Numbered from the stretch's first letter, positions 23,861 to 34,829 are shown. The stretch is DNA of 64,000 bases from Tachypleus tridentatus (GCF_004210375.1 NC_134833.1:143026127-143090126), one strand, 5' to 3'. Translations and numbers: made by a program. Notes: a model not told the origin generated them from the sequence alone.

Positions 23861-24028
23861 CATTCGTACAGTCGGAAGCAGCGACACATGTTTTGGTGTT
23901 TGAATCAAATTTTCTGCTCTCCTCAGGACACTCTCTTCTCACATAATCGCCATTCACACATTCGTAGTAAACATAGCACTTGAAACGGTTAGGTTTGCGG
24001 TTTCCTTCAGGGCATTCGTAGTTTAAAA
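23861..24028 (-). CDS. First recognisable CBM14 exon, possibly with signal peptide
   Basis: CBM14 module of 56 codons ending at donor GTGAGTC (from 23860), phase 1. Cysteines: YECPEGNRKPNRFKC, YVYYECVNG, RRECPEESRKFDS, KTCVAA and SDCTNG. Two starts are possible. A T-rich tract ending in TTTAG (24030-24029) gives an acceptor that keeps the phase-1 rule, and this is the boundary used here. Alternatively the frame is open upstream to ATG at 24080, giving MCYIHRFIFLLLIHHHLVL, which could serve as a short signal peptide and make this the first coding exon. The internal-exon reading is slightly preferred because of the phase and the three histidines within the hydrophobic stretch. Confidence 0.78.
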
Positions 24029-24089
24029 CTAAATGGTGGTGAATTAATAATAAAAATATGAACCTATGTATGTAACACATTATTTGTTA

Positions 24090-24440
24090 CAGAACATTTT
24101 CATAAAAATACACCAAAGTTTCACCTGTCTTTCATTTTAACTCGACTAACCAGAGGGCAGCTTGTATTTAGCACCCACTGTAATTTCTTGGGTTATTCTT
24201 TGGTGACCGAATAATGAAACTTAACTTTCACTCTTATAACACACACATATAGCATCAGAGCGCAAAGCTTATGTTTGCGGCAGTGGGTGCAAACCATAAA
24301 CCCTTGGATACAAAAGTCAAGAAGATAATCATTAAGCCACACTTGACCCAAAAAAAAACGCTCCACTAGGAGCACGTAACAGGAAATGTGTCTTTTTTTT
24401 CAAACGGATATGAATCGTACATACATAAGTTGGATTAACA
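24090..24440. other. Non-coding stretch upstream of the CBM14 exon
   Basis: No gene, exon or named repeat recognised. Confidence 0.5.
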
Positions 24441-24442
24441 TG

Positions 24443-24603
24443 GTTCGGCTGGGCGTGGCCTATTGGTTAATTTACTCTCGGACTGTGAATCCAGTGGTTC
24501 AGTACTTGTATTCCCTTGCAAAAAAAAAAAAAGGTTTTCTCCATACATTATGGCTGTCAAGGCGTTATAAATATGGCACTCAACTCCTGCTCAAAGTCGA
24601 GGG
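24443..24603 (+). repeat. Diverged tRNA-like SINE of a third type
   Basis: Starts GGCTGGGCGTGGCCTATTGG and has the tRNA-like TCTCGGACTGTGAATCCAG, then a poly-A run and a body unlike families A and B. A family A SINE is inserted directly after it. Confidence 0.5.
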
Positions 24604-24616
24604 TAAATCGGTGTCT

Positions 24617-24893
24617 GTTTGTTTGTTTTTAGAATTTCGCACAAAGCTACTCGAGGGCTATCTGTGCTAGCCGTCCCTAATTCAGCAGTGTAAGACTAGA
24701 GGGAAGGCAGCTAGTCATCACCACCCACCGCCAACTCTTGGGGTACTCTTTTACCAACGAATAGTGGGATTGACCGTCACATTATAACGTCCCCACGGGT
24801 AAAAGAGCGAACAAGTTTGGCGCGACGGGGATTCGAACACGCGACCCTCAGATTACGAGTCGCACAAATTAACACGCTTGGTCATGCCAGGCC
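24617..24893 (-). repeat. tRNA-derived SINE, family A, with perfect target-site duplication
   Basis: Flanked by TAAATCGGTGTCT on both sides (24604-24616 and 24894-24906). Full-length copy. Confidence 0.93.
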
Positions 24894-25100
24894 TAAATCG
24901 GTGTCTAATAACTGAAATATGTTTGAAACATAACTGTAAGGAAACTGTAAAATAGTAGAACATTTTAAAAATAAATGACTGCAAGTGAAATAGTTGAAGA
25001 GTAGATGTATTAAAACGTGATACCGGTAGAAGGTTTATAGTCAATAGCTTACACTGATATAGTTCAAGCGTAAATATATCTAAACTGATACCTAAACAAA

Positions 25101-25232
25101 GAGTGGGATTGACCGTCACATTATAACGCTCCCACGGCTGAAAAGGCGAGCATGTTTGGTGTGACGGGGATTCGAGACCATGACCCTCAGATTGCGAGTA
25201 GAGTGCCTTAACCACCTGGCCATGCCAAGCCA
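25101..25232 (-). repeat. Truncated SINE family A (tRNA-like head half)
   Basis: Only the half from AGTGGGATTGACCGTCAC to the head CCTGGCCATGCC is present. Confidence 0.85.
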
Positions 25233-26025
25233 TCTGTAGTTGAAATATTACTAAACCTAAACTGAATACTCAAAAGAGTTTATAATCGGTCACTGAAAAT
25301 AACACGCATGAAGAGTAACCATATCTGAACTGTACAGCTAAGAAAATATACGAGTGCATGAGTGCACTAAGTTTGTGAAACACTATTTATTTAAGTCTTT
25401 CTTCCTGCATTATATTATCTTTGCATCAACGCATGTTTGATAATTAGCAGCGATTAGTAAATGACTTATACTTTCAGCTTCTCGCCTTACACCCAAGTTC
25501 ACATACAATATACTTACACGAAAACTGGTCAGATATGTCAACTGATAAAACTAAAATATGAATACACCACAAGACTACAAAGAATCTGGAATTGCCAGCG
25601 GACACAGGCATTGCTGACGAAGCTCTGCATAAATCTGGGTTATCCCAAGTCCTGCCTGCCTGTTTTTTTAAATGATTCCAAGTCAGTTCAACTCCTAGTG
25701 AAAGTTATTCGAACTAATACATGAGAACGGTAACAGGTGGCTTTCGGGTGGAGAGAACCGACTAATTAAGCTACTGAGCCTATGAAAATGTAATTTGATT
25801 GGAATGTTTCCATTAAACTGTAAGAGGTTACATTTAGTTTCTGTGACATTTAATTGAACACCGACAAGATAACAGACTGATATCAACAACAATATCAAAT
25901 ATTTCAGAATATATATAGTCGCACGAGCTACTAGTAAAGCACGCTACAAAATGTACTTTGCATACAGGGTTTCAGAATCAGAGCTGTTTGGTTTAACGTG
26001 GTCGTTTATTTATTTATATACATAC
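25233..26025. other. Non-coding stretch
   Basis: No supported gene or repeat. Confidence 0.5.
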
Positions 26026-27587
26026 AGTTACGACAGAAAGTGTTCGTACTCCTGTGTCGTGAGTAGTTTTTTCTCACAACTTAAGAAGTATCATGATTAG
26101 GATAACACAGTATATTATAAATATTATACTAACACACATCTACATAATTTTTTATGTAAATTGAACGACAAATAAACTGTTTATAAACAAATAACCAAAC
26201 ATAGGAGGGACAGAAAGTGTTCGTGCATCTACTTTTATGGTCAGTTGTGCAGCCTTTCAGGTGAATTACTTGGCGCAATCTCTCCTCATAGCCCTCCATG
26301 ATCGTTTGACAGTATTCGACTGGTATTTTCTTCCATTATTCTTTACAGAAGGCCTCCAAATCTTGCAAGTTTTTTCGGATGACGCCGATGAACCCCGGTC
26401 TTCAACTCATGCCAAACGTTTTCAAATGGGTTGAGATCGGGTAACTGCGATGGCCACTCCACAATGCTTATATGGTTCCCCTGCAACCAGGATTGCACAT
26501 ATTTTGATGTGTACTTAGGGTCATTGTCGTGCTTGAAGATCCAACGACGCCCAAGCCACAAGTTCAGAGCATCATTCTTGATATAAGTGCCTAATATATC
26601 AACGTACTCTTCTTTTTTCATGATTCTGTTGACGCGGTGAAGGCTGCCTACACCAGAAGAGCTGAACGAACCCCATAGCAATATCAAGCCAACTCCATGT
26701 TTAACTGTAGGGATGTTGTTCTTTGGAAGATTTTGTTCCCCCCTTCTTATGGAAAATATTGCGAACATCATTGTGGCCGAAAAGCTCAATTTTAGTCTCG
26801 TCTGACCAAAGAATACTCTTCCAATAGGTAAAGGGTTTATCTATATGCTTTTTTGCATACTTCAATCGTGCTTCTAAATGAACAGGCTTTAAATATGGAG
26901 TTCTACAAGGATGACATGCTTTGAACCCAAAAGAGCGTAACATGTTCGTAACTATAGAGGTGCTTACTTCAACCCCAGTTTCCCTTACCAGTTTCTGTAT
27001 GTCATTACGTATTAGACGAGGGTTCCTACTAGCTTCTCTGAGAGCCTTCCTCTTGGTTCTCTCTGGAATTTTGGTGAGGTGTTCAGAACGAGGGAGGTTA
27101 GCAGTTGATCCTGTAAGCTTAAACTTGGCAAGTATGCTTTGAACAGTAGATTTCGGCACATTACGTTGTGTAGTAATACCGGAAAGAGACACACGAGACT
27201 TGCCATGGTGACCAAGCAGATAATGACGGAGACGGCGCTAAATTGCCGGAAGTACATATTTTGCTGGCTAATTTCCAATAATTATGAACCCCGTGTCTAG
27301 TTCTGGAATGGTATAATATAGTTTATTCGCCAAACTAAACAAAATTTTTACGAGAATATCAGTTTTTTCACACGTTCTGAGCTGTACGAACACTTTCTGC
27401 TCCTCCTATTTTTGGTTAATTGTTTATAAATAGTTTATTTGTCGTTTAATTTACATAAAAATTTATGTAGATGTGTGTTAGTATAATATGTATAATATAC
27501 CATACTTAGCCTACTCGTTATACTTTTTAAGTTATGAGCAAAAAACCACTCGGGACGCAGGGGTACGAACACTTTCTGTCGTAACTG
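26026..27587 (-). mobile_element. Tc1-like DNA transposon with long IR/DR ends
   Basis: Complete element of 1,562 bp between TA dinucleotides (26024-26025 and 27588-27589). Both ends begin CAGTTACGACAGAAAGTGTT, and the inverted repeats extend about 200 bp. Each arm contains a second, inner copy of ACAGAAAGTGTTCGT or its complement (near 26211 and 27384-27400), which is the IR/DR layout known from Sleeping Beauty-type Tc1 elements. The transposase is on the minus strand between the arms and is broken by a frameshift. The termini look intact, so the copy could be moved by a transposase supplied from elsewhere. Confidence 0.9.
26343..27236 (-). pseudogene. Tc1-like transposase, frameshifted
   Basis: Two overlapping open frames together make one DDE transposase. 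The N-terminal frame holds a helix-turn-helix (GITTQRNVPKSTVQSILAKF), a second DNA-binding part ending RRFGFK-like LRSFGFKACHPC, and the first catalytic aspartate in ILWSDETKIE. The C-terminal frame holds PTVKHGVGLILLWG, the second aspartate in FKHDNDPKYTS and the glutamate in LPDLNPFENVWHELK, so all three catalytic residues are kept with DD34E-type spacing. The frame breaks at a run of six C (26738-26743, plus strand); five would restore one frame, so a single extra base separates the two halves. Upstream of the helix-turn-helix the frame reaches a TAG with no methionine, so the N-terminus is also damaged. Confidence 0.85.
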
Positions 27588-27589
27588 TA

Positions 27590-28251
27590 TATATATTTAT
27601 GTTTAAGCAAAGGTGAAATTAATGTTCACGACAGCATTCCTAGTGCTAAAAACAGGTAATACTGGAATTTTCGTAATTAACGACACAAAATGTGTAACAA
27701 GTAAAAATCTGAGAGACAACATTAAAAAATAACTCTAATTTTAATTCCAAAACAAGATAAGATATGACTTTCAACTAGTTTTATTTTACGACCTTATGCT
27801 TTACACACACACACTGTTTGGTAAAATTTATGTTCCCATCCCTGCGATGGGGTAAATGCCAAAAGTCAGTTTTACAGTTTTGCGCTTGACAACAAAACAA
27901 AAATATCCACGTTAAAGCGAAGCATGAATTTCAGGGTTTCGTGACAGAAGCTTTGATGTAGTATTTAAGCTTTCTTGGTGTATTACATTTTAATATTTAA
28001 ACAGGTCTAGAAAAGGTTATAGAAAAAGTGTACTTGAAGTTCCAATCAATTAAACTGTGATACATAAACAAACATAATTTTAGGAATTCGTCATTTTAAT
28101 CAGTTTTAATTTTTGTTTGCTTTTGGTTTGGAGCAAAGTTGCACAATAAGATATCTAGAGAGATCGAGCATTGAATTCTAGCACATTACGTCATCGTGCT
28201 AATCGCTGTGCTGTGGGAAGGGATTTCAGTTTTTTGAGTTGGTAGATAAGG
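27590..28251. other. Non-coding stretch
   Basis: AT-rich. A decayed piece around 28110-28220 may be SINE-derived; nothing else. Confidence 0.45.
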
Positions 28252-28531
28252 TTTTTTTTGTTATTTTTTTAGCTTCGCGCAAAGCTACACGAGAGGTTAT
28301 CTGTACTAGCGTCCTTAATTTTGCAGTGTAAGACAAGAGGGAAGGTAGCTAGTCATCATCACCCACCACCAATTCTTGGGCCACTCTTTTTACAAACGAA
28401 TAGTGGGATTGATCGTCACATTTTAACGCTCCTACGACTGAAAGGGCGAGCATGTTTAGTGCGATGAGAATTCGAACCCGCGACCCTCAGATTACGAGTC
28501 GACTGCCTTAACCAACTGGCCATGCCGAGTC
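28252..28531 (-). repeat. tRNA-derived SINE, family A, with target-site duplication
   Basis: TGGTAGATAAGG flanks the element on both sides (28240-28251 and 28532-28543). Confidence 0.92.
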
Positions 28532-28982
28532 TGGTAGATAAGGCTAAAAACACCTATAATTATATAATTACCACTCATCCATACTATCATATTATCCATC
28601 TTTACAAACAGCAAACTTAGATTTCAAGTCTACTAAATCATTTTAATCAAATTTTCATTGAACAGGATGCTCAGTTTCACAAGGAATAGGAATACATCCC
28701 GTCCAGAAGAAATGAGCTTTAAGAATATTTTACCGTTTCTTACGCGTTTTTTAAGTCTCGGGTACAAGAGCTGATGTTTATATCGATTTCATGAGATAAT
28801 TATTGGTTAGAAAATGTTATTATATTGCACATAATTTTAGACGAAAAATATATTTATGATGGTATCTTTATCCGTTTTAGTTGGATGATATTTCTACATA
28901 GCTAGCGTTCTATATATCTACTGATTTTTGTTTTGTTTTCTGCTAACAGGTTCATACTGAGTGTAGTTTTTCTTTTACTATT
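28532..28982. other. Non-coding stretch
   Basis: Nothing recognised. Confidence 0.45.
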
Positions 28983-29098
28983 GACCCCAGTGGCACAGCT
29001 GTATGTCTCACAACCCTAAAAAACCAGTTTTCGATACCTATAGTGGGCAGAACACACATAGCCTATTCTATAGCTTTGTGTCTAACTTTAAACAAAAA
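28983..29098 (+). repeat. Short tRNA-like SINE, family B
   Basis: CCCCAGTGGCACAGCTGTAT head, TTTTCGATACC B-box and AGTGGGCAGAACACACATAG body. Confidence 0.8.
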
Positions 29099-29399
29099 AA
29101 ACCTTTAATACTGTGATTAATATATCAGAAAACGTGGTGTTCATGATTAAAGTGAATAGGACACGTTATTATTGCTTAGAAATTTATCGTAGTTCATTAA
29201 AGGGAATTTCTAGGTTCCCGCTATTCTTAGAACTACTGCCTTCATTGGCGAAAATGACAAGACTGATGATCGCCACTCACGACTAATATTTGCTACCTAG
29301 TCACTACAATTTCTATCTGAAAACCTTCTACAAAAGACGGTTGTTATTTTTCTGCTGTTTTTCTTTTATAAGTGGTATAAAGCTCGATTACCTCTTTTT

Positions 29400-29531
29400 G
29401 CAGTTAATTTACTGCAAATCTGGAGGAGAAATGTTTAACAAACTATAATTTGTCTGCGCTATGCTTAAAGTGAGTATCGAATCCCAATTTTTAGCGTAAT
29501 AAGCTCTCTATTTTACCGCTGAGACACCTGA
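29400..29531 (-). repeat. Diverged SINE family B
   Basis: GTATCGAATCCCAATTTTTAG and TACCGCTGAGACACC mark the tRNA-like part. Confidence 0.55.
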
Positions 29532-29536
29532 AAAAG

Positions 29537-29813
29537 GTTTGCTTGTTTTTGAATTTCGTGCAAAGCTACACCAGGACTATCTGCGCTAGCCGTCGCTAAT
29601 TTAGCAGTGTAAAACTAGAGGGAAGGCAGCTAGTCATCACCACCCACCACCAACCTTTGGGCTACTCTTTTACCAACGAAGAGTGGGATTTACTGTAACA
29701 TTATAAGGCTCCCCATGGTTGAAAAGGCGAGCATGCTTGGTGTGACGGAGATTCGAACCCGCAACCCTTAGATTACAAGTCGAGTGCCTTAACAACCTGG
29801 CCATGCTGGGCCT
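29537..29813 (-). repeat. tRNA-derived SINE, family A
   Basis: Full-length, from GCTTGTTTTTGAATTTCG to the head CTGGCCATGCTGGGCC. Confidence 0.9.
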
Positions 29814-30530
29814 ACTGGGAAAGGACATGAAGGATGGCGAAATTAGCCTTAGATCACTAATCCTGAAAGATTTTTCACACCCCTTCCATTGTACATAAGT
29901 GCTGTTTTTCAAGGCCAAAGGCGCCAAGGTCGATTGGAAGTGTATAGAAAGAATTAACAGATATGTCATCAATTGATATTTTTATTATTCCATTTATTCG
30001 GCCATAGTTTTCATAAAAACATTCACTGAGTCCGACACATGAACTTCTTCCAGACTTGTGAATTTAAATCACCTCAGAAACATTATATTAAGCGGACCAA
30101 TATATATATATATGTATTTATGTGTGCCCAGTTACGTCTGAATAATTTGTTGTTGTTGTAGGGTTTTCCTTTGTAGCAATACTCTTAATTTTTCGTGTGA
30201 GTGACTTCTTTCGAATTGGCTCGGGATGTGGTTTTCTGGCACTCTTACATATGTCCTAATTGCCTTTCGATAGAAGATTCTCTCAGTTCCAATTGAAATA
30301 ATTAAAAAGGATTCCTTACTTTCCATTACTATATACTTTCACTCTACCTTACTTTATGTATACTTCTCTTTGGAAATAATTCTCATGTTCCTTGATTCAC
30401 AGATGGTCGAGAATTCTTGGTAAATATAATATGCACAGGTTAACTACTATCTCCCGTGGCACCACAACCTGCATTGCAACTTCGTTTAATTTTTTTCTTA
30501 TACAAGGCGATTAACCCTTATATTGTTTTG
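29814..30530. other. Non-coding stretch
   Basis: A short TATATATATATG run near 30101-30116; no gene or family recognised. Confidence 0.45.
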
Positions 30531-31095
30531 TTCGTTTGTTTGTCTTTGAATTTTCGCGCAAAGCTTGTTTGTTTGTTTTTTGAATTTCGCACAAAGCTAC
30601 TCGAGGGCTATCTGTGCTAGCCGTCCCTAATTTATCAGTGTAAAACTAGAGGGAAGTCAGCTAGTCATCACTACCCACCGCCAACTCTTGGGCTACTCTT
30701 TTACCAACGAATAGTGGGATTGACTGTAACATTATAACGCCTACACGGCTGAAAGGGCGAGCATGTTTGGCGCGACGGGGATGCGAACCCGCGACCCTCA
30801 AATTACGAGTCGCACGCCTTAACACGCTTGGCTATGCCGGGCCTTCGCGCAAAGCTACACGAGGGCTATCTGCGCCAGACGTCCCTAATTTAACAGACTA
30901 GAGGAAAGGCAACTAGTTATCAACACTCACCGCTAACTCTTGGGCTGCTCTTTTACCAACGAGTTGTGAGATTGTCCGTAACTTTATAACGTCCTTACGG
31001 CTGAAAGGACGAGTATGTTTAGTGCAACGAAGATTCGAATCGGTGTTCTCCAGATTACAAGTCGAGCACCCTAACCACCAGACTCTGCCGGTCCT
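30531..31095 (-). repeat. SINE family A (older copy) split by a nested SINE
   Basis: The outer element is interrupted at TTCGCGCAAAGCT (30553-30565) and resumes with the same 13 bases at 30844-30856. Its body is more diverged than that of the insert. Confidence 0.92.
30566..30843 (-). repeat. Nested SINE family A with 13-bp target-site duplication
   Basis: A 278-bp full-length element inserted into another copy of the same family. The duplicated target TTCGCGCAAAGCT lies on both sides, showing insertion by LINE-type target-primed reverse transcription. Sense orientation is minus: tRNA-like head GGCCCGGCATAGCC, family body, and a tail of TTTG units (CAAA in sense). This copy defines the ends of the family exactly. 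Confidence 0.96.
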
Positions 31096-31564
31096 GACCC
31101 TTGAATTTACTTTTGAAACAACAACATTTGCGCAATGTAGATGTCATATATCCGATTTCTTATAGCTTGTATAATGAAAGACTTAGTGTTGCACAGTGAT
31201 ATAGCGTATCATGCTGTGGATTCGAAGATCCAAAGTTTGTGCCACGATGCTGATAAACAGTGTTCGTATTTTTAGTTGTAAAGTAACAGCCAATCCCATT
31301 ATTCGGTTCAAAGTCCTTGTTATGGTGACTCACAGATTTCCATTTTCTGAGACTTTTAAGATTAAAGTTAGCGATACTTGTAACATAGAGTCTTACTCAC
31401 CCAGCCATTTAGCTCATAAGTCGCTTTTCTGGTTAAAAATACCATATACAAAATACCATTACACCGACAAAACATTTCAATTTCTGTGAGATTTCTAGAT
31501 AAGAACAAGAAAAATTCAAACTGAGCCGTGTGTTAATTTATATGACATGACTCGCTCTAAGACA
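31096..31564. other. Non-coding stretch
   Basis: No supported feature; an open frame at 31211-31489 has no recognisable domain. Confidence 0.4.
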
Positions 31565-31575
31565 TTATTCACTGT

Positions 31576-31846
31576 TTTTGTTTTAAATTTCGCGCAAAGC
31601 TACACGAGAGCCATCTGTGTTAGCTGTCCCTAATTTACCACTGAAAGACTTGAGGGAAGATAACTAGTCATCATCCCCCACCGCCAACTCTTGGGCTTCT
31701 CTTTTATCAACGAATAGTGGGACTAACCGTCACATTTCAACGCCTCCATGGCTGAAATGGTGAGTATGTTTGATGTGACGTGGATTCGAACCCGTGGCCT
31801 TGATATTACGAGTCGAGTGCCTTGTCTATCTGGCCTTGCCGGGCCC
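31576..31846 (-). repeat. tRNA-derived SINE, family A, with target-site duplication
   Basis: TTATTCACTGT on both sides (31565-31575 and 31847-31857). Confidence 0.93.
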
Positions 31847-32163
31847 TTATTCACTGTCTCATGCAATAGTTGTGTTATATTCAAAATCACTCTAAGTTTG
31901 AAGATAAGCGACTGTCACGCGATACCAAGATATGTCCAACTCCAGCTTGTGGATGGCCAACTAGAGGTACCTCAGAGCTCATTGGAACAAATTCAACTTA
32001 AAAGAGATCTTTATGCATCTGTGTTTTTATTGTGCCACTGCATGATAATCATATGTAAATACAAAGACGAAACTATAGTAGATTTTTCAAGAAATGGCCA
32101 AGTGGTTAGGATAATAAATTTTCAATTAATATTTCTTCGATCTTAAACACTTGTACACATGCT

Positions 32164-32442
32164 GGCTCGGCATACCCAGGTGGTTAGAGTGCTCGACTCG
32201 TAATCTGAGGGTCGCCTGTTTGAATTACAGTCGCACTAAACATGCCCACCCTTTCACCCGTGGAAGCGTTATAATGTTATGGTTAATCCCACTATTCGTT
32301 GGTAAAAGAGTAACCCACGAGTTGGCGGTGGGTGGTGATGACTAGCTATCTTCCTTCAAGTCTTTCAGTGGTAAATTAAGGACGGCTAGTGCAAATAGTC
32401 CCCGTGTAGCTTTGGGAGAAATTCGAAAACAAACAAGCAAAT
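32164..32442 (+). repeat. tRNA-derived SINE, family A
   Basis: Head GGCTCGGCATACCCAGG, B-box region GTTTGAATTACAG (decayed) and tail AACAAACAAGCAAA. Confidence 0.88.
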
Positions 32443-32734
32443 AAATTGAAGACACAAATAGAAGTATTACTACGGTTTATTAGATGATTATATATTTAAA
32501 GGTGCTTGTCTTAGAGGAACAAACTTCCACCACAACACATCGTACGTCTTAAGTTTTATTCAGGGAAATCTAAATGTGGTGCAGATTGTTTGGAAAAGCA
32601 TCACGGAAAGAATTTAGTTTGAGCTCAGTTAACATAAAAAAATAACCTTTAAATGACGCTACAACAAACCTTGCGTGTTCATTTATCATTATACACTCTG
32701 ACACGAACTTTACTCAAACCTCATATGTTAAGAT

Positions 32735-32850
32735 ATGTGTGTGTGTTTTTCTTATTGCAAAGCCACGTTGCTGAGTTCACTGAGGGGAATCGAGCCCCTG
32801 ATTTTTAGCGTGGTAAATCCGAAGACTTGCCGCTGTACCAGCGAGGAACA
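32735..32850 (-). repeat. Diverged SINE family B
   Basis: GGGGAATCGAGCCCCTG and TGCCGCTGTACCAGCGAGG mark the tRNA-like part. Confidence 0.6.
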
Positions 32851-33216
32851 TGTTAAGACATAAAGGGCAAAATAAAAGAAAGAAACATAATGCATTGTAA
32901 TGTAAAAAAAATTGAGGGCATACCATCTCAAATTCCGTTTATGATCATAGAGGCAATTTGAAAGTATTTGGTTACAATGAGTTCCAAAATACGGGGGAAA
33001 TCAAAAGAGAAAATAATCAATATAATAACCTGTTTATATGACCTCGAGCAGTTAGTGCTAAAATTCGAAGTATGATCCCCGTGTCAGACACAGCACAGGT
33101 GTGCTATTATGCAGCTTTGTGCTAAAACTAACAAGTGAACTTCAACACCAATGACTAAATTTCTTATAGAATTTATTTATATAGAATTATTATTTTTGGC
33201 CAAAATTTGTTGTTGT

Positions 33217-33340
33217 TCTTTGATAGACTGTTTAGGCAGAGTACTCGTGACGAAACGATCTATCAAAGAACAACTTTCCAAACGTCGTCCTCGACACTTC
33301 TGTCTCCACGAGAGGTAGTTGACGTCCGTTCTTCAGAGTT
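33217..33340. repeat. Fragment related to the hairpin repeat at 34647-34790
   Basis: Carries TTCTTTGATAG and its inverse CTATCAAAGAA about 40 bp apart, then a segment matching the right arm of 34741-34790 (TGTCTCCACGAGAGGTAGTT). Confidence 0.5.
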
Positions 33341-33507
33341 TCATTTGTTGTTCTTGTTTGTTATTAAGCACAGAGATACACATAGGGCTACCTGTGCTTT
33401 GAACGGTTTATAGTAAAAGAAATCCACAGACATGCAATTGTGCAACTGTGTTAAGGAGATGATATCCTGGGGTTCTGGCTCATCTTGTTTCTACGTCTAT
33501 GTGCTGT

Positions 33508-33625
33508 AAGATTTTTGTTGTTGTTAATCACAAAACTATAGAATGATTTGTCTGTACTATGTACACTACAGGTATCTAAACCCGGTTTGTCACGTTATAA
33601 GTCTTGAGACCTACCGCTTAGTAAC
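33508..33625 (-). repeat. Diverged SINE family B
   Basis: GGTATCTAAACCCGGTTTG and CTACCGCTTAGTAACTAG match the family layout. Confidence 0.5.
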
Positions 33626-34299
33626 TAGAATTTATACTGTGGTATTGAAACTTTAACCACCAGAACATACTCCCGGTCATAAAATGTTCAAATCTAACAA
33701 AGTTTCTTCACGGATACCAACATCCCGTGGTAGAAACAAGTGATTCATCTCAACACTTTGTACGATTTCAGTTTACAGTCTTTATTTTTTTTATATTACT
33801 TATAATTGTAAAAAACGTGCTTAAACAGTGTGGTATCTAACCACAATGACATTGCAAATGCAAAGACAACAAATACTAGTACAAAGGGCCCGATTTTCTA
33901 CAAATACCTAAACATTCAAAAGAACAAAACCAAGTAAAATATGAGCAGTCCAGTGTAAATGGTATATACTAGACTTTGAGAACAAGACATTTTCGAAAAT
34001 GAAAAGTGATTAACAGTTATCTTCAGTTGTTGTTTTTTCACGAACATTCTGGACATCCCGTCAAATTTGGACATTCAGAAAATTTCTATGCGTCACAGAC
34101 CATCACTAAGTCGTGTCAAAACCTTATCTGGCAAAAAAATACAAAATAAATAAATTTAATTCTTAAAACAAAGCCTAAAATGTTAAAAATATACACCTAC
34201 GCTGATTATTTCCGGTGAAATAGGCAGCTTCCTGTAACGTGGTTCTGGTTATTTTGAGGTCCTGTTGATGTACCAAGTGGTATTTATCCTTCTTGTTTT
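33626..34299. other. Non-coding stretch
   Basis: Nothing recognised. Confidence 0.45.
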
Positions 34300-34560
34300 T
34301 TGTTGTGTGCGTGTGTTTTCAAATATTCGTACAAAGCTACTCAACTACTATCTTGGCTACTCGTCCCAAATTTTGAACTGATATACAAGAAGAAAGCAGG
34401 TAGTCAACAGCGCCATCTCGTGTGATACTCTGATCGAATAGTAGAGTTTGACTATTACTCTCATAACGTAGCTTCGTATGCAACAAAAGAAAGGAATGTG
34501 ATTTTTTTTTCTTTCACTATAACAGGACGCGAATCTGAACCCCCACACACACACCGATCA
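34300..34560 (-). repeat. Very old SINE family A relic
   Basis: AATATTCGTACAAAGCTACTC and GATCGAATAGTAGAGTTTGA keep the family order but most positions have drifted. Confidence 0.45.
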
Positions 34561-34646
34561 ATAATCTAAAATGATATATTTAAGCAATCGCACGTGAAGA
34601 TATCACAACTATAACGACAGGCGGGGTAACAACAAGACACACGAGT

Positions 34647-34790
34647 GATGAAACTTTGTAGAACGGACGGCAACTGCTTGTTGTGGAGACACAAGTACAG
34701 AAGAGGACGTTTCGAAAGTCTTCCGCCTTTCGTCTTCAACACTTGTGTCTCCACAGCAAGCAGTTGTAGTCCATTCTACAAAGTTTCATC
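34647..34790. repeat. Inverted repeat able to form a long hairpin
   Basis: Two arms of 50 bp (34647-34696 and 34741-34790) are complementary except at about four positions, around a 44-bp loop. Outer part GATGAAACTTTGTAGAA, inner part GTGGAGACACAAGT. It is repeat-derived, as a related single-arm fragment sits at 33217-33340. Family not identified. Confidence 0.85.
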
Positions 34791-34829
34791 ATGAATATTC
34801 TGCCTAAACAATCTATCAAAGACATGCGA

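Larger units (their letters stand above)
1..24080 (-). other. Modular chitin-binding / C-type lectin gene (gene span, 3' end outside window)
   Basis: Span of a minus-strand gene assembled from eleven recognisable exons. The order is six CBM14 (peritrophin-A) modules followed by five C-type lectin-like domains, each domain on a single exon. All intact exons have an AG acceptor, a GT donor and phase 1 at both ends, so exons can be gained or lost without breaking the frame. The predicted product would be a secreted, cysteine-rich protein, by family analogy a chitin- or surface-binding lectin of cuticle, gut matrix or haemolymph defence; that role is inferred. The left end runs out of the window. 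The gene could also be two neighbouring genes (a CBM14 gene and a CTLD gene); only a transcript would decide. No promoter or polyadenylation site could be assigned. Confidence 0.6.
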
